Shown here one piece after another: positions 1 to 7,478 of a stretch of 18,868 nucleotides of DNA; the first letter of the stretch is position 1, and each line of letters begins with the position of its first letter. The position numbers and the translations under genes are program-made. The notes under the pieces were generated by a model. It worked only from the letters and a program-made list of their open reading frames with translations. It made no database searches and was not told the DNA's origin. Source of the stretch: Brevundimonas sp. GTDB lineage: Bacteria > Pseudomonadota > Alphaproteobacteria > Caulobacterales > Caulobacteraceae. The stretch lies in assembly GCA_012270135.1 (NCBI GenBank), contig JAAXIW010000033.1, forward strand, positions 6,379 to 25,246, written 5' to 3'.

Positions 1-512
1 CCTTCACCCTGACGCTGGAAGTCGATGTCGAGAGCTGGGAGTCCGCCCCGGTCGCCGAACGCGCCGACACGGCCATCGAAACCGCGGCCGGACCGCTGAG
101 GGTGCTGGTGGTCGAGGACCATCCGGTCAACCGCATGATCCTCGAGGCCTGGATGAGTTCCGCCGGCCATACCTCATCGACAGCCGAGAACGGGCAGATC
201 GCGCTCGAAATGGCGGCCGGGCATCGCTTCGACCTGATCGTGATGGACGTGAACATGCCGGTCATGGACGGCCTCACCGCGACGCGCGGCATCCGGGCCG
301 GGGGCGGGATCAACGCCGAGACGCCGATCGTGGTGCTGTCCGCCTCGGCGCGAACGGAGGATCACGAGGCCGGGCTCGAGGCGGGGGCCGACGCCTACCT
401 GAACAAGCCGATCGATTTCGCCGCCCTGGCCCAGGTGATGAACCAGGTCGGTTCCGGCCGGGCGGGGCTGCGCGCGCTGACTGACATCGACGAGAAGGCC
501 CGCGCCGCCTGA
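1..512 (+). CDS. Hybrid sensor histidine kinase, C-terminal end with receiver domain (5' partial)
   Basis: The gene enters from the left; the open frame (codons starting at base 3) has no stop before the window edge. The first residues, FTLTLEV, look like the last strand of a HATPase_c kinase domain, followed by a roughly 25-residue linker and a complete receiver domain. Receiver landmarks are visible: the acidic pair in VVEDHP (codons 114-119), the phospho-acceptor Asp in VMDVNMPVMDG (codon 246-248), the Ser of VVLSAS, and the conserved Lys in NKPID (codon 405-407). In such proteins the receiver accepts phosphate from the kinase core and relays it to an Hpt protein or response regulator. The signal sensed and the partner cannot be told, because the sensor half is outside the window. 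It could also be a kinase-like protein of the phosphorelay type; an orphan response regulator is unlikely since the frame is open upstream. Confidence 0.85.
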   Translation, partial: FTLTLEVDVESWESAPVAERADTAIETAAGPLRVLVVEDHPVNRMILEAWMSSAGHTSSTAENGQIALEMAAGHRFDLIVMDVNMPVMDGLTATRGIRAGGGINAETPIVVLSASARTEDHEAGLEAGADAYLNKPIDFAALAQVMNQVGSGRAGLRALTDIDEKARAA

Positions 513-542
513 CCGGATCCGGCGTGACAGACTTTCGTAACC

Positions 543-575
543 ACGCCCCGGAGGGAAACCTCCGGGGCGTTTTTC
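543..575 (+). terminator. Intrinsic terminator after the histidine kinase gene
   Basis: A perfect 12-bp stem (ACGCCCCGGAGG at 543-554 with its complement at 559-570) closed by a GAAA tetraloop is followed by a T-rich run (TTTTCGTTT from 571). It starts about 30 bases after the kinase stop and ends about 30 bases before the ligase start, so it separates the two transcription units. Confidence 0.92.
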
Positions 576-606
576 GTTTCCCCCGGAGACCATTACACGG
601 GGTCCG

Positions 607-2301
607 ATGCGCGCCTTCGCCGAACTGCTGGACCGACTGTCGCTGACAGCTTCGCGCAATGCGAAGCTTGTCCTGCTGAGGGATTATCTTCGCGCCACGC
701 CGGACCCGGACCGTGGGTGGGCGCTCGCTTCTCTGACGGGCGACCTGAGCTTCGCCGCGGCCAAGCCCGCGATGATCCGCAAGGCGGTGGAAGCGCGGAT
801 CGACCCCGTATTGTTCGGCTGGTCCTATGACTACGTCGGCGACCTGGCGGAGACCGTGGCCCTGATCTGGCCGCGTGATCCGGCGCATCGCCCCAATCGG
901 GAGCCCGAACTGGGCGAGGTGGTCGAGGCGCTGCGCGCCGCGGGGCGCGGAGAGGTCGCCGGGCTGCTCGAAGGCTGGCTCGACTCGCTGGAGCCCAAGG
1001 GGCGGTGGGCGCTGTTGAAGCTGATGACCGGCGGGCTGAGGGTCGGGCTGTCCGCCCGTCTGGCCAAGACCGCCGACGCCATGGTGCGGCCCGACGACGT
1101 AAGCGAACCGCCGGATACCGAAGGCGATGTGGCGGTCGTCGCACTGGATCCCGTGGATGTCTCGCAGATCGAGGAGGTCTGGCATGCCCTTGAGCCGCCC
1201 TATGCCGATCTGTTCGCCTGGCTGGCGGGCCATGGGCCGCGGCCGGACGCCGAGGCGCCGGGGCGGTTCCGGCCGGTGATGCTGGCCACGGCCATCGACG
1301 AGGCCGCGGACTTCGCGAAACTTGCCCCGGCCGACTACGCCGCCGAGTGGAAATGGGACGGCATCCGCGTGCAGGCGGTGCGCGAAGGCGGGATCGCGCG
1401 GCTGTATTCCCGCACCGGTGACGAGATTTCCGGCGTTTTCGCGGATGTGATGGCCGGACTGTCTTTCGAGGGGGCGGTGGATGGCGAACTGGTCATCTGG
1501 CGGGACGGCGCCGTCGCGCCGTTCGGCGATCTGCAGCAAAGGCTGAACCGCAAGACCGTCGATGCGAAGATGATGGCGGCCTTCCCGGCGGCCATCGTGG
1601 CCTATGACCTGCTGGCGGAAAGCGGCGAGGACATGCGGGCTCTGCCCCTGGGCGAGCGACGGGCGCGGCTGGAGGCGCTGGTGGCCGACCACGGCGGCGA
1701 CCGACTGCATCTGTCGCCGATCGTTCCATATTCGACATGGGATGACCTGGCTGTCCTGCGCGCCGATCCGCCGGTCGGAGCGGCGGCGGAGGGGCTGATG
1801 CTGAAGCGGTGGGACAGCCCCTATGTCGCGGGCCGGCCCAAGGGGCCGTGGTTCAAGTGGAAGCGCGACCCGCACGTCATCGACGCCGTTCTGATGTATG
1901 CCCAACGCGGGCACGGCAAAAGGTCGAGCTTCTATTCCGACTATACCTTCGGCGTGTGGACGGAGGAGGGGGCGCTGACTCCGGTCGGCAAGGCCTATTT
2001 CGGCTTCACCGACGAGGAACTGAAGCAAATCGACAAATTCGTTCGGGATCACACCGTCGAGCGGTTCGGGCCGGTCCGGTCGGTGCGGGCCGAACGTGAT
2101 TTCGGACTGGTGCTGGAGATCGCGTTCGAGGGGTTGAACCGGTCGACGCGGCACAAGTCGGGGGTGGCCATGCGCTTTCCCCGCGTCAGCCGCATCCGCT
2201 GGGACAAGCCGGCGCGCGAGGCCAATACGCTGGCCGACGTCATGGACCTGCTGGACGCGCTGGAAAGCGGCGGCGGCCGGATCGCAGCGGCGCGGGACTG
2301 A
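607..2301 (+). CDS. ATP-dependent DNA ligase, bacterial LigB-like family
   Basis: Seals nicks in duplex DNA using ATP through a lysine-AMP intermediate. The 564-residue protein has an alpha-helical N-terminal DNA-binding region (about 1-210), an adenylation domain (about 220-425) and a C-terminal OB-fold. Motif I is EWKWDGIR with the adenylated Lys249; further nucleotidyltransferase motifs are DGELVIW, EGLMLKRWDSPY and GPWFKWKRD (Lys417 and Lys419). The N-terminal region and size fit the proteobacterial ligase family often encoded with an Lhr-like helicase, a beta-CASP-type exonuclease and a phosphoesterase, thought to act in DNA repair. None of those partners is adjacent here. It is distinct from the essential NAD-dependent LigA and lacks the polymerase and nuclease domains of LigD. 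The ATG follows the upstream terminator by about 30 bases, so this gene has its own promoter, which I could not pinpoint. Confidence 0.93.
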   Translation: MRAFAELLDRLSLTASRNAKLVLLRDYLRATPDPDRGWALASLTGDLSFAAAKPAMIRKAVEARIDPVLFGWSYDYVGDLAETVALIWPRDPAHRPNREPELGEVVEALRAAGRGEVAGLLEGWLDSLEPKGRWALLKLMTGGLRVGLSARLAKTADAMVRPDDVSEPPDTEGDVAVVALDPVDVSQIEEVWHALEPPYADLFAWLAGHGPRPDAEAPGRFRPVMLATAIDEAADFAKLAPADYAAEWKWDGIRVQAVREGGIARLYSRTGDEISGVFADVMAGLSFEGAVDGELVIWRDGAVAPFGDLQQRLNRKTVDAKMMAAFPAAIVAYDLLAESGEDMRALPLGERRARLEALVADHGGDRLHLSPIVPYSTWDDLAVLRADPPVGAAAEGLMLKRWDSPYVAGRPKGPWFKWKRDPHVIDAVLMYAQRGHGKRSSFYSDYTFGVWTEEGALTPVGKAYFGFTDEELKQIDKFVRDHTVERFGPVRSVRAERDFGLVLEIAFEGLNRSTRHKSGVAMRFPRVSRIRWDKPAREANTLADVMDLLDALESGGGRIAAARD

Positions 2302-2353
2302 AGAATTCGGGCGGCGGGGTTTCAAATCCGGGCAGGCGCGCTAGACCCGGCTG

Positions 2354-3283
2354 ATGATCTCGCTCCAGACTTCCTTCAACGACGCCGTCGCCGCGGGGCA
2401 AAGGGCGGTGACAGTCGACGCGGCCCTGCTGGCCAAGCTGACCGATCTGGCCGGCGACCTGGCGGTCAATCTGGTCATCGCTTCCATCATCCTCGCAGCG
2501 ACGGTGATAGGCGCGCGGTGGGCCGCCCGATTGACCCGGCGCGTGCTGCTGCGGGCCCATGCCTTCCGGCACGACCAGACCATCCTGAGTTTCGCCGTGC
2601 AGGTGGTCCGGGTGCTGGTCTACATCCTCGGCTTCATCGCAATTCTGCAACGGCTGGGGGTGCAGACCACATCGATCATCGCGGTGCTGGGCGCTGCGTC
2701 CCTGGCCGTGGGTCTCGCGCTGCAAGGGACGCTGTCGAACGTGGCGGCGGGCGTGCTGTTGCTGGTGCTGCGGCCCTACAAGGTCGGGGATGTCATCGAC
2801 ATCAACGGCGCCGTCGGCACGGTGCAGCGGCTGGACCTGTTCACGACCCAGATGTCGAACGCCAGCAACCACAAGATCGTGGTCCCCAATTCGCAGGTGC
2901 TCGGCGACGTGATCCTGAATCTGTCGGGCCAGACGACCCGGCGGATCGAGATCAACTTCACCGTCGGCTACGGCGAGGATTTGAACGCGGCGCGGGCGGT
3001 GCTGGTCGGCGTCGCCGAGGGCCATGAAAAGGTGCTTGCGGATCCGCCGCCGTGGACCGGCGTCACCGGGCTGCTCGACAGCGCCGTGCAGATCACCCTG
3101 CAGGCCTGGGTGGAGTCGGGCGACTGGTGGCAGACCCAGGCCGACCTGATGCAGAGCGGCAAGGAGGCCATCGACGCGGCCGGCATCGAAATTCCCTTCC
3201 CGCACCAGGTGGAGGTGCCCGCCAAGGGCGCCGCCTTCGCCCGCGTCGTCGCCGTGCCGCCGGCTGGGTCGGAAGGAGACTGA
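2354..3283 (+). CDS. mscS: Small-conductance mechanosensitive channel (MscS family)
   Basis: Inner-membrane channel that opens under membrane tension to release solutes after osmotic downshock. The 309-residue protein has the compact MscS layout: predicted membrane helices near residues 37-57, 78-99 and 107-140, then a cytoplasmic beta and alpha/beta domain. The third helix shows the Gly/Ala-rich pore stripe (AVLGAASLAVGLALQGTLSN, then AAG), and RPYKVGDVIDI after it is the family's hallmark start of the cytoplasmic domain. The next blocks (TTQMSNASNHKIVVPNS) also match. Length is close to the E. coli 286-residue protein, so no extra sensor domain is present. It starts 52 bases after the ligase stop. 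The next gene starts 3 bases after its stop, which implies joint transcription. A paralogue of different gating properties is possible; the family call is firm. Confidence 0.93.
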   Translation: MISLQTSFNDAVAAGQRAVTVDAALLAKLTDLAGDLAVNLVIASIILAATVIGARWAARLTRRVLLRAHAFRHDQTILSFAVQVVRVLVYILGFIAILQRLGVQTTSIIAVLGAASLAVGLALQGTLSNVAAGVLLLVLRPYKVGDVIDINGAVGTVQRLDLFTTQMSNASNHKIVVPNSQVLGDVILNLSGQTTRRIEINFTVGYGEDLNAARAVLVGVAEGHEKVLADPPPWTGVTGLLDSAVQITLQAWVESGDWWQTQADLMQSGKEAIDAAGIEIPFPHQVEVPAKGAAFARVVAVPPAGSEGD

Positions 3284-3286
3284 CGG

Positions 3287-4300
3287 GTGCGCTACGACTT
3301 CGGGTCCGACAACACCGCGGGCATGGCCCCGGCCGCCCTGCAGGCGCTGGTCGACGCCAATGACGGTTACGCCCGGGCCTACGGGGCGGACGACGTCACC
3401 GCCCGCGCCGCCGACCTGATCCGCCGGCGGCTGGATGCGGACGCCGAGATCCGCTTCGTCTTTTCCGGCACGGCGGCCAACGCCATCGCCCTGTCGATGC
3501 TGGCCTGGCCGCACGAGGCGGTGCTGGCCCATCATGCCGCCCATGTCTGCACGGACGAGACCGGGGCGCCGGGTTTCTTCGGTTCGGGCGTCGGCCTGAT
3601 CGGCCTGCCGGGCTTTTCCGGGAAGATTGATCCGCTGGCCCTGCACGCCGCCCTCGATGAGCCGGAGGTCGGCCACCGCCAGCCGCCCGCGGCGCTGAGC
3701 CTGACGCAGAGCACCGAATACGGCACGGTCTATACCGAGGAGGAGCTTCGCCACCTGATCGAGCCGGTCAAGCTGAAGGGCCATGGCGTGCACATGGACG
3801 GCGCCCGGCTGGCCAATGCGGGGGCAGCCGGCTTCGATTTGACCCAGATCGCCCGGCTGGGCGTCGATGTGCTGGTGTTCGGCGGCGCCAAGGCGGGCGC
3901 CAACTGCACCGAGGCCATCGTCATGTTCGACAAGTCGCTGGCCCGGCGCATCGACAACCGGCTGAAACAGGCGGGACAGACAGCATCGAAGGCCCGCTAT
4001 CTCGCCGCGCCCTTCCTCGGCCTCCTGGAGGACAACGCCTGGGAGGACGGGGCCGCCCATGCCAACCTGATGGCCCAACGGCTCGCCGAGGGGTTCGCCA
4101 CCCGGTCTCCCTTCGTGCTGGCTCATCCGGTGGAGGCCAACGCCGTCTTCGTTCGCATGCCGCCCGAGGCGCACCAGCGGCTCAACGCCCTGGGCTGGGC
4201 CTGCTACCGTTTCGACGATGGCTCGGTCCGGTTCGTCTGCTCCTGGGCGACCACCGCGGAGGCGGTCGACGAACTGATCGAGGCGGTCGGCGGTCTTTGA
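3287..4300 (+). CDS. ltaE: Low-specificity L-threonine aldolase (PLP enzyme)
   Basis: Cleaves L-threonine or L-allo-threonine to glycine and acetaldehyde in the cytosol; the fold is aminotransferase type I. Visible landmarks are the His cluster LAHHAAHV (residues 81-87, region that stacks on PLP), HMDGARLANA with Asp171, which contacts the PLP ring nitrogen, and LVFGGAKAGA with the likely PLP-binding Lys202. Length (337) is normal. The start is GTG at 3287, chosen because a strong Shine-Dalgarno (GGAAGGAG, 3271-3278) lies in the end of the channel gene, 8 bases before it, and because the protein begins with the conserved RYDFGSDNT block. It follows mscS by 3 bases and precedes the NepR-like gene by 27, so all three may share one transcript. 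Related beta-eliminating lyases or phenylserine aldolases have the same fold; substrate range cannot be fixed from sequence. Confidence 0.9.
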   Translation: MRYDFGSDNTAGMAPAALQALVDANDGYARAYGADDVTARAADLIRRRLDADAEIRFVFSGTAANAIALSMLAWPHEAVLAHHAAHVCTDETGAPGFFGSGVGLIGLPGFSGKIDPLALHAALDEPEVGHRQPPAALSLTQSTEYGTVYTEEELRHLIEPVKLKGHGVHMDGARLANAGAAGFDLTQIARLGVDVLVFGGAKAGANCTEAIVMFDKSLARRIDNRLKQAGQTASKARYLAAPFLGLLEDNAWEDGAAHANLMAQRLAEGFATRSPFVLAHPVEANAVFVRMPPEAHQRLNALGWACYRFDDGSVRFVCSWATTAEAVDELIEAVGGL

Positions 4301-4327
4301 CCGGCGGTCGAAGTCGGGTAGCCGACA

Positions 4328-4522
4328 ATGACCGCTGCAAGCGGGACCGTTTCGGATGCGGGCCGGACAATGGCGAAGACGCGGAAAGATTCCGGGAAGG
4401 CGGTGGATGCCACGCTTCGCGAAGCCTTCAAGGTGATCGAGGCGCGGTCCGCGCCGCCTCGTCTGACGGATCACGTCGAGATGCTGTCCACGTCGAAGCC
4501 GCGGCCCGACCGGCGATCCTGA
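4328..4522 (+). CDS. nepR: NepR-like anti-sigma factor
   Basis: Small 64-residue protein. The segment from about residue 25 to 54 (VDATLREAFKVIEARSAPPR, then LTDHVEML) aligns without gaps to the helical core of NepR as I remember it: an LR pair, an aromatic four residues on, a P-x-R turn, then a second amphipathic helix. In the alphaproteobacterial general stress response NepR binds the EcfG sigma factor and is itself captured by phosphorylated PhyR. Support comes from position: it converges on an EcfG-type sigma gene with only 3 bases between the stop codons. Usually nepR and ecfG form one operon, so the convergent layout is odd. No EcfG-type promoter is seen in front of it; it may ride on the mscS-ltaE transcript. 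An alternative ATG lies at 4370 (residue 15); neither start has a strong ribosome-binding site. No phyR lies in the window. Confidence 0.68.
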   Translation: MTAASGTVSDAGRTMAKTRKDSGKAVDATLREAFKVIEARSAPPRLTDHVEMLSTSKPRPDRRS

Positions 4523-4525
4523 CGG

Positions 4526-5089
4526 TCAGTCGGCTCCGCGGGGGATGTCCATGGCCTCCGCCAGCCGGTTGCGGGCGCGGTTGACCCGACTCTTGATGGT
4601 CCCGAGCGCGCAGCCGGCGATCTCGGCGGCCTCCTCGTAGGACAGGCCGGCCGCCCCGACCATGACGATGGCTTCGCGATGCTCGGGCGGCAGATCATCA
4701 AGGGCGAGCTTCAGCGCCCCCAGCTCCACTGTCCATTCCTGATTGCCCTCGGCGGTCAGGCGACCGGCGTGTTGGCCGTCCTCGTCGGAGACCTCGCGGC
4801 GACGTTTGGCCACCGCGGAATACCAGGAGTTCCTGAGGATGGTGAACAGCCAGGCTCGCAGATTGGTGCCGGCCTCGAAGCGGTCCCGATAGGTCCAGGC
4901 CTTGGTCAGGGTTTCCTGCACGAGGTCGTCCGCGTCCGCGCCGTTGCGTGACAGGGACCAGGCGAAGGCGCGAAGCGAAGGAACGAGCGCGGTGACGGAT
5001 TCCCGCCAACTATGTCGATCGACAATTCCGCCGACGGCGTCGGGGGAGGCGTCTTGGCCATCCTCGGACGGCCCGCTGGGCAGCGACAT
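4526..5089 (-). CDS. ecfG: EcfG-type ECF RNA polymerase sigma factor (general stress response)
   Basis: Directs RNA polymerase to general-stress promoters. The 187-residue protein has sigma region 2 (LRAFAWSLSRNGADADDLVQ, continuing ETLTKAW) and region 4 with its helix-turn-helix (LSYEEAAEIAGCALGTIKSR, then VNRARNRLAE). The wording of both, including LFTILRNSWYSAVAKRRREV and MVGAAGLSYEEAAEIAGC, is that of the EcfG (ECF15) group rather than of generic ECF factors. I chose ATG 5089 (MSLPSGPSED); the frame stays open upstream to 5443, but that part overlaps the egt gene on the other strand and carries no sigma-like sequence. A match to the EcfG promoter consensus lies about 57 bases upstream, pointing to autoregulation. 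The NepR-like gene converges on its 3' end. Caulobacter has more than one such sigma (SigT and SigU), so this may be either the master factor or a paralogue. Confidence 0.87.
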   Translation of the reverse strand: MSLPSGPSEDGQDASPDAVGGIVDRHSWRESVTALVPSLRAFAWSLSRNGADADDLVQETLTKAWTYRDRFEAGTNLRAWLFTILRNSWYSAVAKRRREVSDEDGQHAGRLTAEGNQEWTVELGALKLALDDLPPEHREAIVMVGAAGLSYEEAAEIAGCALGTIKSRVNRARNRLAEAMDIPRGAD

Positions 5090-5145
5090 GCGAACAAACT
5101 CTCGGAACAACCGAATGTTACTGAAAATCAGAGACGTGCGGTCTG

Positions 5146-5170
5146 AACGTCCGCTCACCGGGAGCGTTCC
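5146..5170 (-). promoter_or_regulatory. EcfG-dependent promoter for the sigma gene (autoregulation)
   Basis: Read on the minus strand, GGAAC (5170-5166), 16 bases, then CGTT (5149-5146) is an exact match to the published EcfG consensus GGAAC-N16/17-CGTT. The last base is 57 bases before the sigma ATG. Regulation is inferred from the match. Confidence 0.8.
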
Positions 5171-5193
5171 GCTGGACAGTACTGTCGTCGCAT

Positions 5194-5218
5194 GGAACAA
5201 AACGGGACCGTGACGGTT
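5194..5218 (+). promoter_or_regulatory. EcfG-dependent promoter for the egtB-egtD fusion gene
   Basis: GGAAC (5194-5198), 17 bases, then GTT (5216-5218), with G instead of C before the GTT. The spacing equals that of the divergent sigma-gene promoter only about 25 bases away. Transcription from it would start some 30 bases before the ATG at 5259. Confidence 0.72.
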
Positions 5219-5258
5219 GTCCGGAGCCGCGGGCGTTGAGGAAGCAGGGGCCAATCCA

Positions 5259-7418
5259 ATGAGCGCATCCATCAGAGCCTCGAAGACCCCGGACGCGAGG
5301 CTGGAGGCGTTTCGCCGCGTTCGCTCGGCGATGCCGGCCCTCGCCTGGGGTCTCGGCCCGGAAGACCTGGCGGCCCAGTCGATGACCGACTGCAGCCCGG
5401 GAAAGTGGCATCTGGCCCATACCAGCTGGTTCTTCGAGGCCATGATCCTGTCGGCCGAACCGGGCTACGAGCCGGTCGATCCGCGTTTCCAGACCCTGTT
5501 CAACAGCTATTACGAGGCGCTGGGCGAGCGGGTGGAGCGCGGCGAGCGCGGCCTGATGACCCGCCCCTCGCTGGACGAGGTGCTGGACTACCGCCGAGAG
5601 GTCGACCGGCGCATGGAGGCCTGGCTGGAAGGGGGTTCTGCGGACGCCCGGCAGGTCTATCTGTTCACCCTGGGTCTGCACCATGATCAGCAACATCAGG
5701 AGCTTTTCCTGATGGATTTGCTGAACCTGATGGCGCGCTCGCCGCTGGATCCCGCGGCCTATGACGAGGATCCGCGGTGGTCACCGCCGCAGCGGCCCCG
5801 GGGTGGCCTGACCCGGTTCGAGGGCGGCCTGGCCCGGATCGGTCACGACGGCGCGGGCTTCGCTTTCGACAATGAGGGGCCGGCGCACCGCCAGTGGCTG
5901 GAGCCCTACGGCCTCGATCACGATCTGGTCAGCAACGGCGACTGGCTGACGTTCATCGAGGATGGCGGCTACGCCCGGCCGGAACTTTGGCTGTCCGATG
6001 GCTGGGCGGCTGTGAAGGCCGAGGGGTGGACGTCGCCGCTGTACTGGCGCCGCGACGGCGCTGGCTGGAGCACCATGACGCTGGCGGGGCGCCGGGCGGT
6101 CGATCCGGCGGCGCCGGTACGGCATGTCAGCTTCTATGAGGCCGACGCCTATGCGCGATGGAAAGGTCGTCGCCTGCCTACCGAAGCGGAGTGGGAGCAT
6201 GCGGTCAGCTGCCGACCGGAGGTGTTCTCGAACGCTTTCGGGGAGGTCTGGCAGTGGACGTCGAGCGCCTACTCCCCATATCGGGGGTTCAGGCCGACCG
6301 AAGGGACCGCGTCTGAGTACAACGGCAAGTTCATGGCCAACCAGATGGTGCTGCGGGGATCTTCCTGGGCGACGCCGGAGGGGCATGGACGGGTCAGCTA
6401 CAGGAATTTCTTCTATCCGCATCAAAGGTGGGCGTTCATGGGATTGAGACTGGCCAGCGATCTGCCCGCTCCCGAAACGCGCGATGTGGGCGAGGCCGAG
6501 ACCGCCCGCTTCCGCCGCGATCTGCTGAACGGCCTGGGCCGGTCGCCAAAGGCGGCATCCCCGAAGTGGTTCTATGACGCTGAAGGGTCGCGCCTGTTCG
6601 AGGAGATCACCCGGCTGCCGGAATACTACCCCACCCGGCAGGAGGCCGCGCTGCTGCGGCAAGTCGCCCCGGCGTGGGCGCGGCGGTTCGGCCCCGGCGC
6701 GGCGCTGGTCGAGTTCGGCTCGGGCGCCAGCGAGAAGACCCGCATCGTGCTGGACGCGGCGCCCGATCTGGCGGCCTACGTCCCGATCGACATCAGCGCC
6801 GACGCGCTGAGCGCGGCGGCGCGCAGCATCGACAAGAGCTATCCGGGCTTGAAGGTGGCCCCCCTGGTCGGCGACTTCCTGCACCTCGCGGCCCTCCCCG
6901 ACGGGATCGGAGACGGGCGGCGGATCGGCTTCTTCCCCGGCTCGACCATCGGCAATCTGGAGCCGGCCGAGGCCGTGGCCTTCCTGACGGCCGCCCGGCG
7001 GCAACTGGGCGAGGGGGCGCTGTTCATCCTCGGCGTCGATCTGGTCAAGGAGCCGGAGACGCTGGTCGCGGCTTATGACGACGCGGCCGGGGTGACGGCG
7101 GCCTTCAACCGCAACCTGCTGGTCCGCGCGAACCGCGAACTGAAGGCGGGCTTCGACATCGACGGCTTCGTGCACCGCGCCGTCTGGAACGCCGATGCGT
7201 CGCGCATGGAGATGCATCTCGAGGCGGCGCGGGACATGGAGGTCGAAATCGACGGCCGCGTTATCGCCTTCCTGGAGGGCGAGACCATCCACACCGAGAG
7301 TTCGCGCAAGTTCACCGAGACATCTGTCCGGGAGCTGGCGTCGGCGTCGGGCTGGAAGGTGGCGGGTTTGGAGCTGCGCCGGGCGCCAGCCGTGGGTGTG
7401 GGGGGGTGTCAACCCTGA
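5259..7418 (+). CDS. egtBD: Ergothioneine biosynthesis fusion protein EgtB-EgtD
   Basis: One uninterrupted 719-residue frame holds two enzymes. Residues 1 to about 405 are EgtB, the iron-dependent sulfoxide synthase joining trimethylhistidine (hercynine) to a thiol: a DinB-like domain with the probable iron ligands His51 (WHLAHTSWFFE), His142 and His146 (HHDQQHQE), then an FGE-sulfatase domain (RLPTEAEWEHA, GEVWQWTSSAY, and YRNFFYPHQRWAFMGLRLAS at its end). Residues from about 415 are EgtD, the SAM-dependent histidine N-alpha-trimethyltransferase: PKWFYDAEGSRLFEEITRLP, SAM loop FGSGASEKTR (Phe486 on), STIGNLEP, and GETIHTESSRKF (674-685). I chose ATG 5259, preceded by GAGGAAG and AGGGG; a TTG at 5217 would fall inside the proposed promoter. 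OvoA has a similar domain order but a different methyltransferase type, so ovothiol synthesis is less likely. No egtC or egtE is nearby. A sigma-EcfG promoter lies just upstream. Confidence 0.9.
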   Translation: MSASIRASKTPDARLEAFRRVRSAMPALAWGLGPEDLAAQSMTDCSPGKWHLAHTSWFFEAMILSAEPGYEPVDPRFQTLFNSYYEALGERVERGERGLMTRPSLDEVLDYRREVDRRMEAWLEGGSADARQVYLFTLGLHHDQQHQELFLMDLLNLMARSPLDPAAYDEDPRWSPPQRPRGGLTRFEGGLARIGHDGAGFAFDNEGPAHRQWLEPYGLDHDLVSNGDWLTFIEDGGYARPELWLSDGWAAVKAEGWTSPLYWRRDGAGWSTMTLAGRRAVDPAAPVRHVSFYEADAYARWKGRRLPTEAEWEHAVSCRPEVFSNAFGEVWQWTSSAYSPYRGFRPTEGTASEYNGKFMANQMVLRGSSWATPEGHGRVSYRNFFYPHQRWAFMGLRLASDLPAPETRDVGEAETARFRRDLLNGLGRSPKAASPKWFYDAEGSRLFEEITRLPEYYPTRQEAALLRQVAPAWARRFGPGAALVEFGSGASEKTRIVLDAAPDLAAYVPIDISADALSAAARSIDKSYPGLKVAPLVGDFLHLAALPDGIGDGRRIGFFPGSTIGNLEPAEAVAFLTAARRQLGEGALFILGVDLVKEPETLVAAYDDAAGVTAAFNRNLLVRANRELKAGFDIDGFVHRAVWNADASRMEMHLEAARDMEVEIDGRVIAFLEGETIHTESSRKFTETSVRELASASGWKVAGLELRRAPAVGVGGCQP

Positions 7419-7421
7419 CAC
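7406..7421 (+). repeat. Small inverted repeat over the egtBD stop codon
   Basis: GTGTCA (7406-7411) and TGACAC (7416-7421) form a perfect 6-bp stem with a 4-base loop spanning the TGA stop. There is no T-run after it, so it is at best a weak terminator or a processing hairpin between the convergent egtBD and KGG-protein genes. The rest of 7419-7478 shows nothing else clear. Confidence 0.3.
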
Positions 7422-7478
7422 ACTAAGTGCGGCGTGCGGTCCCGCGCCGCCTGCCGATGTCCTGGGGAATGTGGCCGC

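Noticed and set aside
2240..4474. A 744-codon open frame on the minus strand, and a similar 671-codon frame at 310-2325
   Set aside because: They lie opposite well-identified genes, cross gene borders, and give His/Arg/Gly-rich sequence with no known domain. High GC leaves the antisense frames free of stops.
5090..5443. N-terminal extension of the sigma factor to 5443
   Set aside because: It would overlap egtBD and the divergent promoters and carries no sigma-family sequence.
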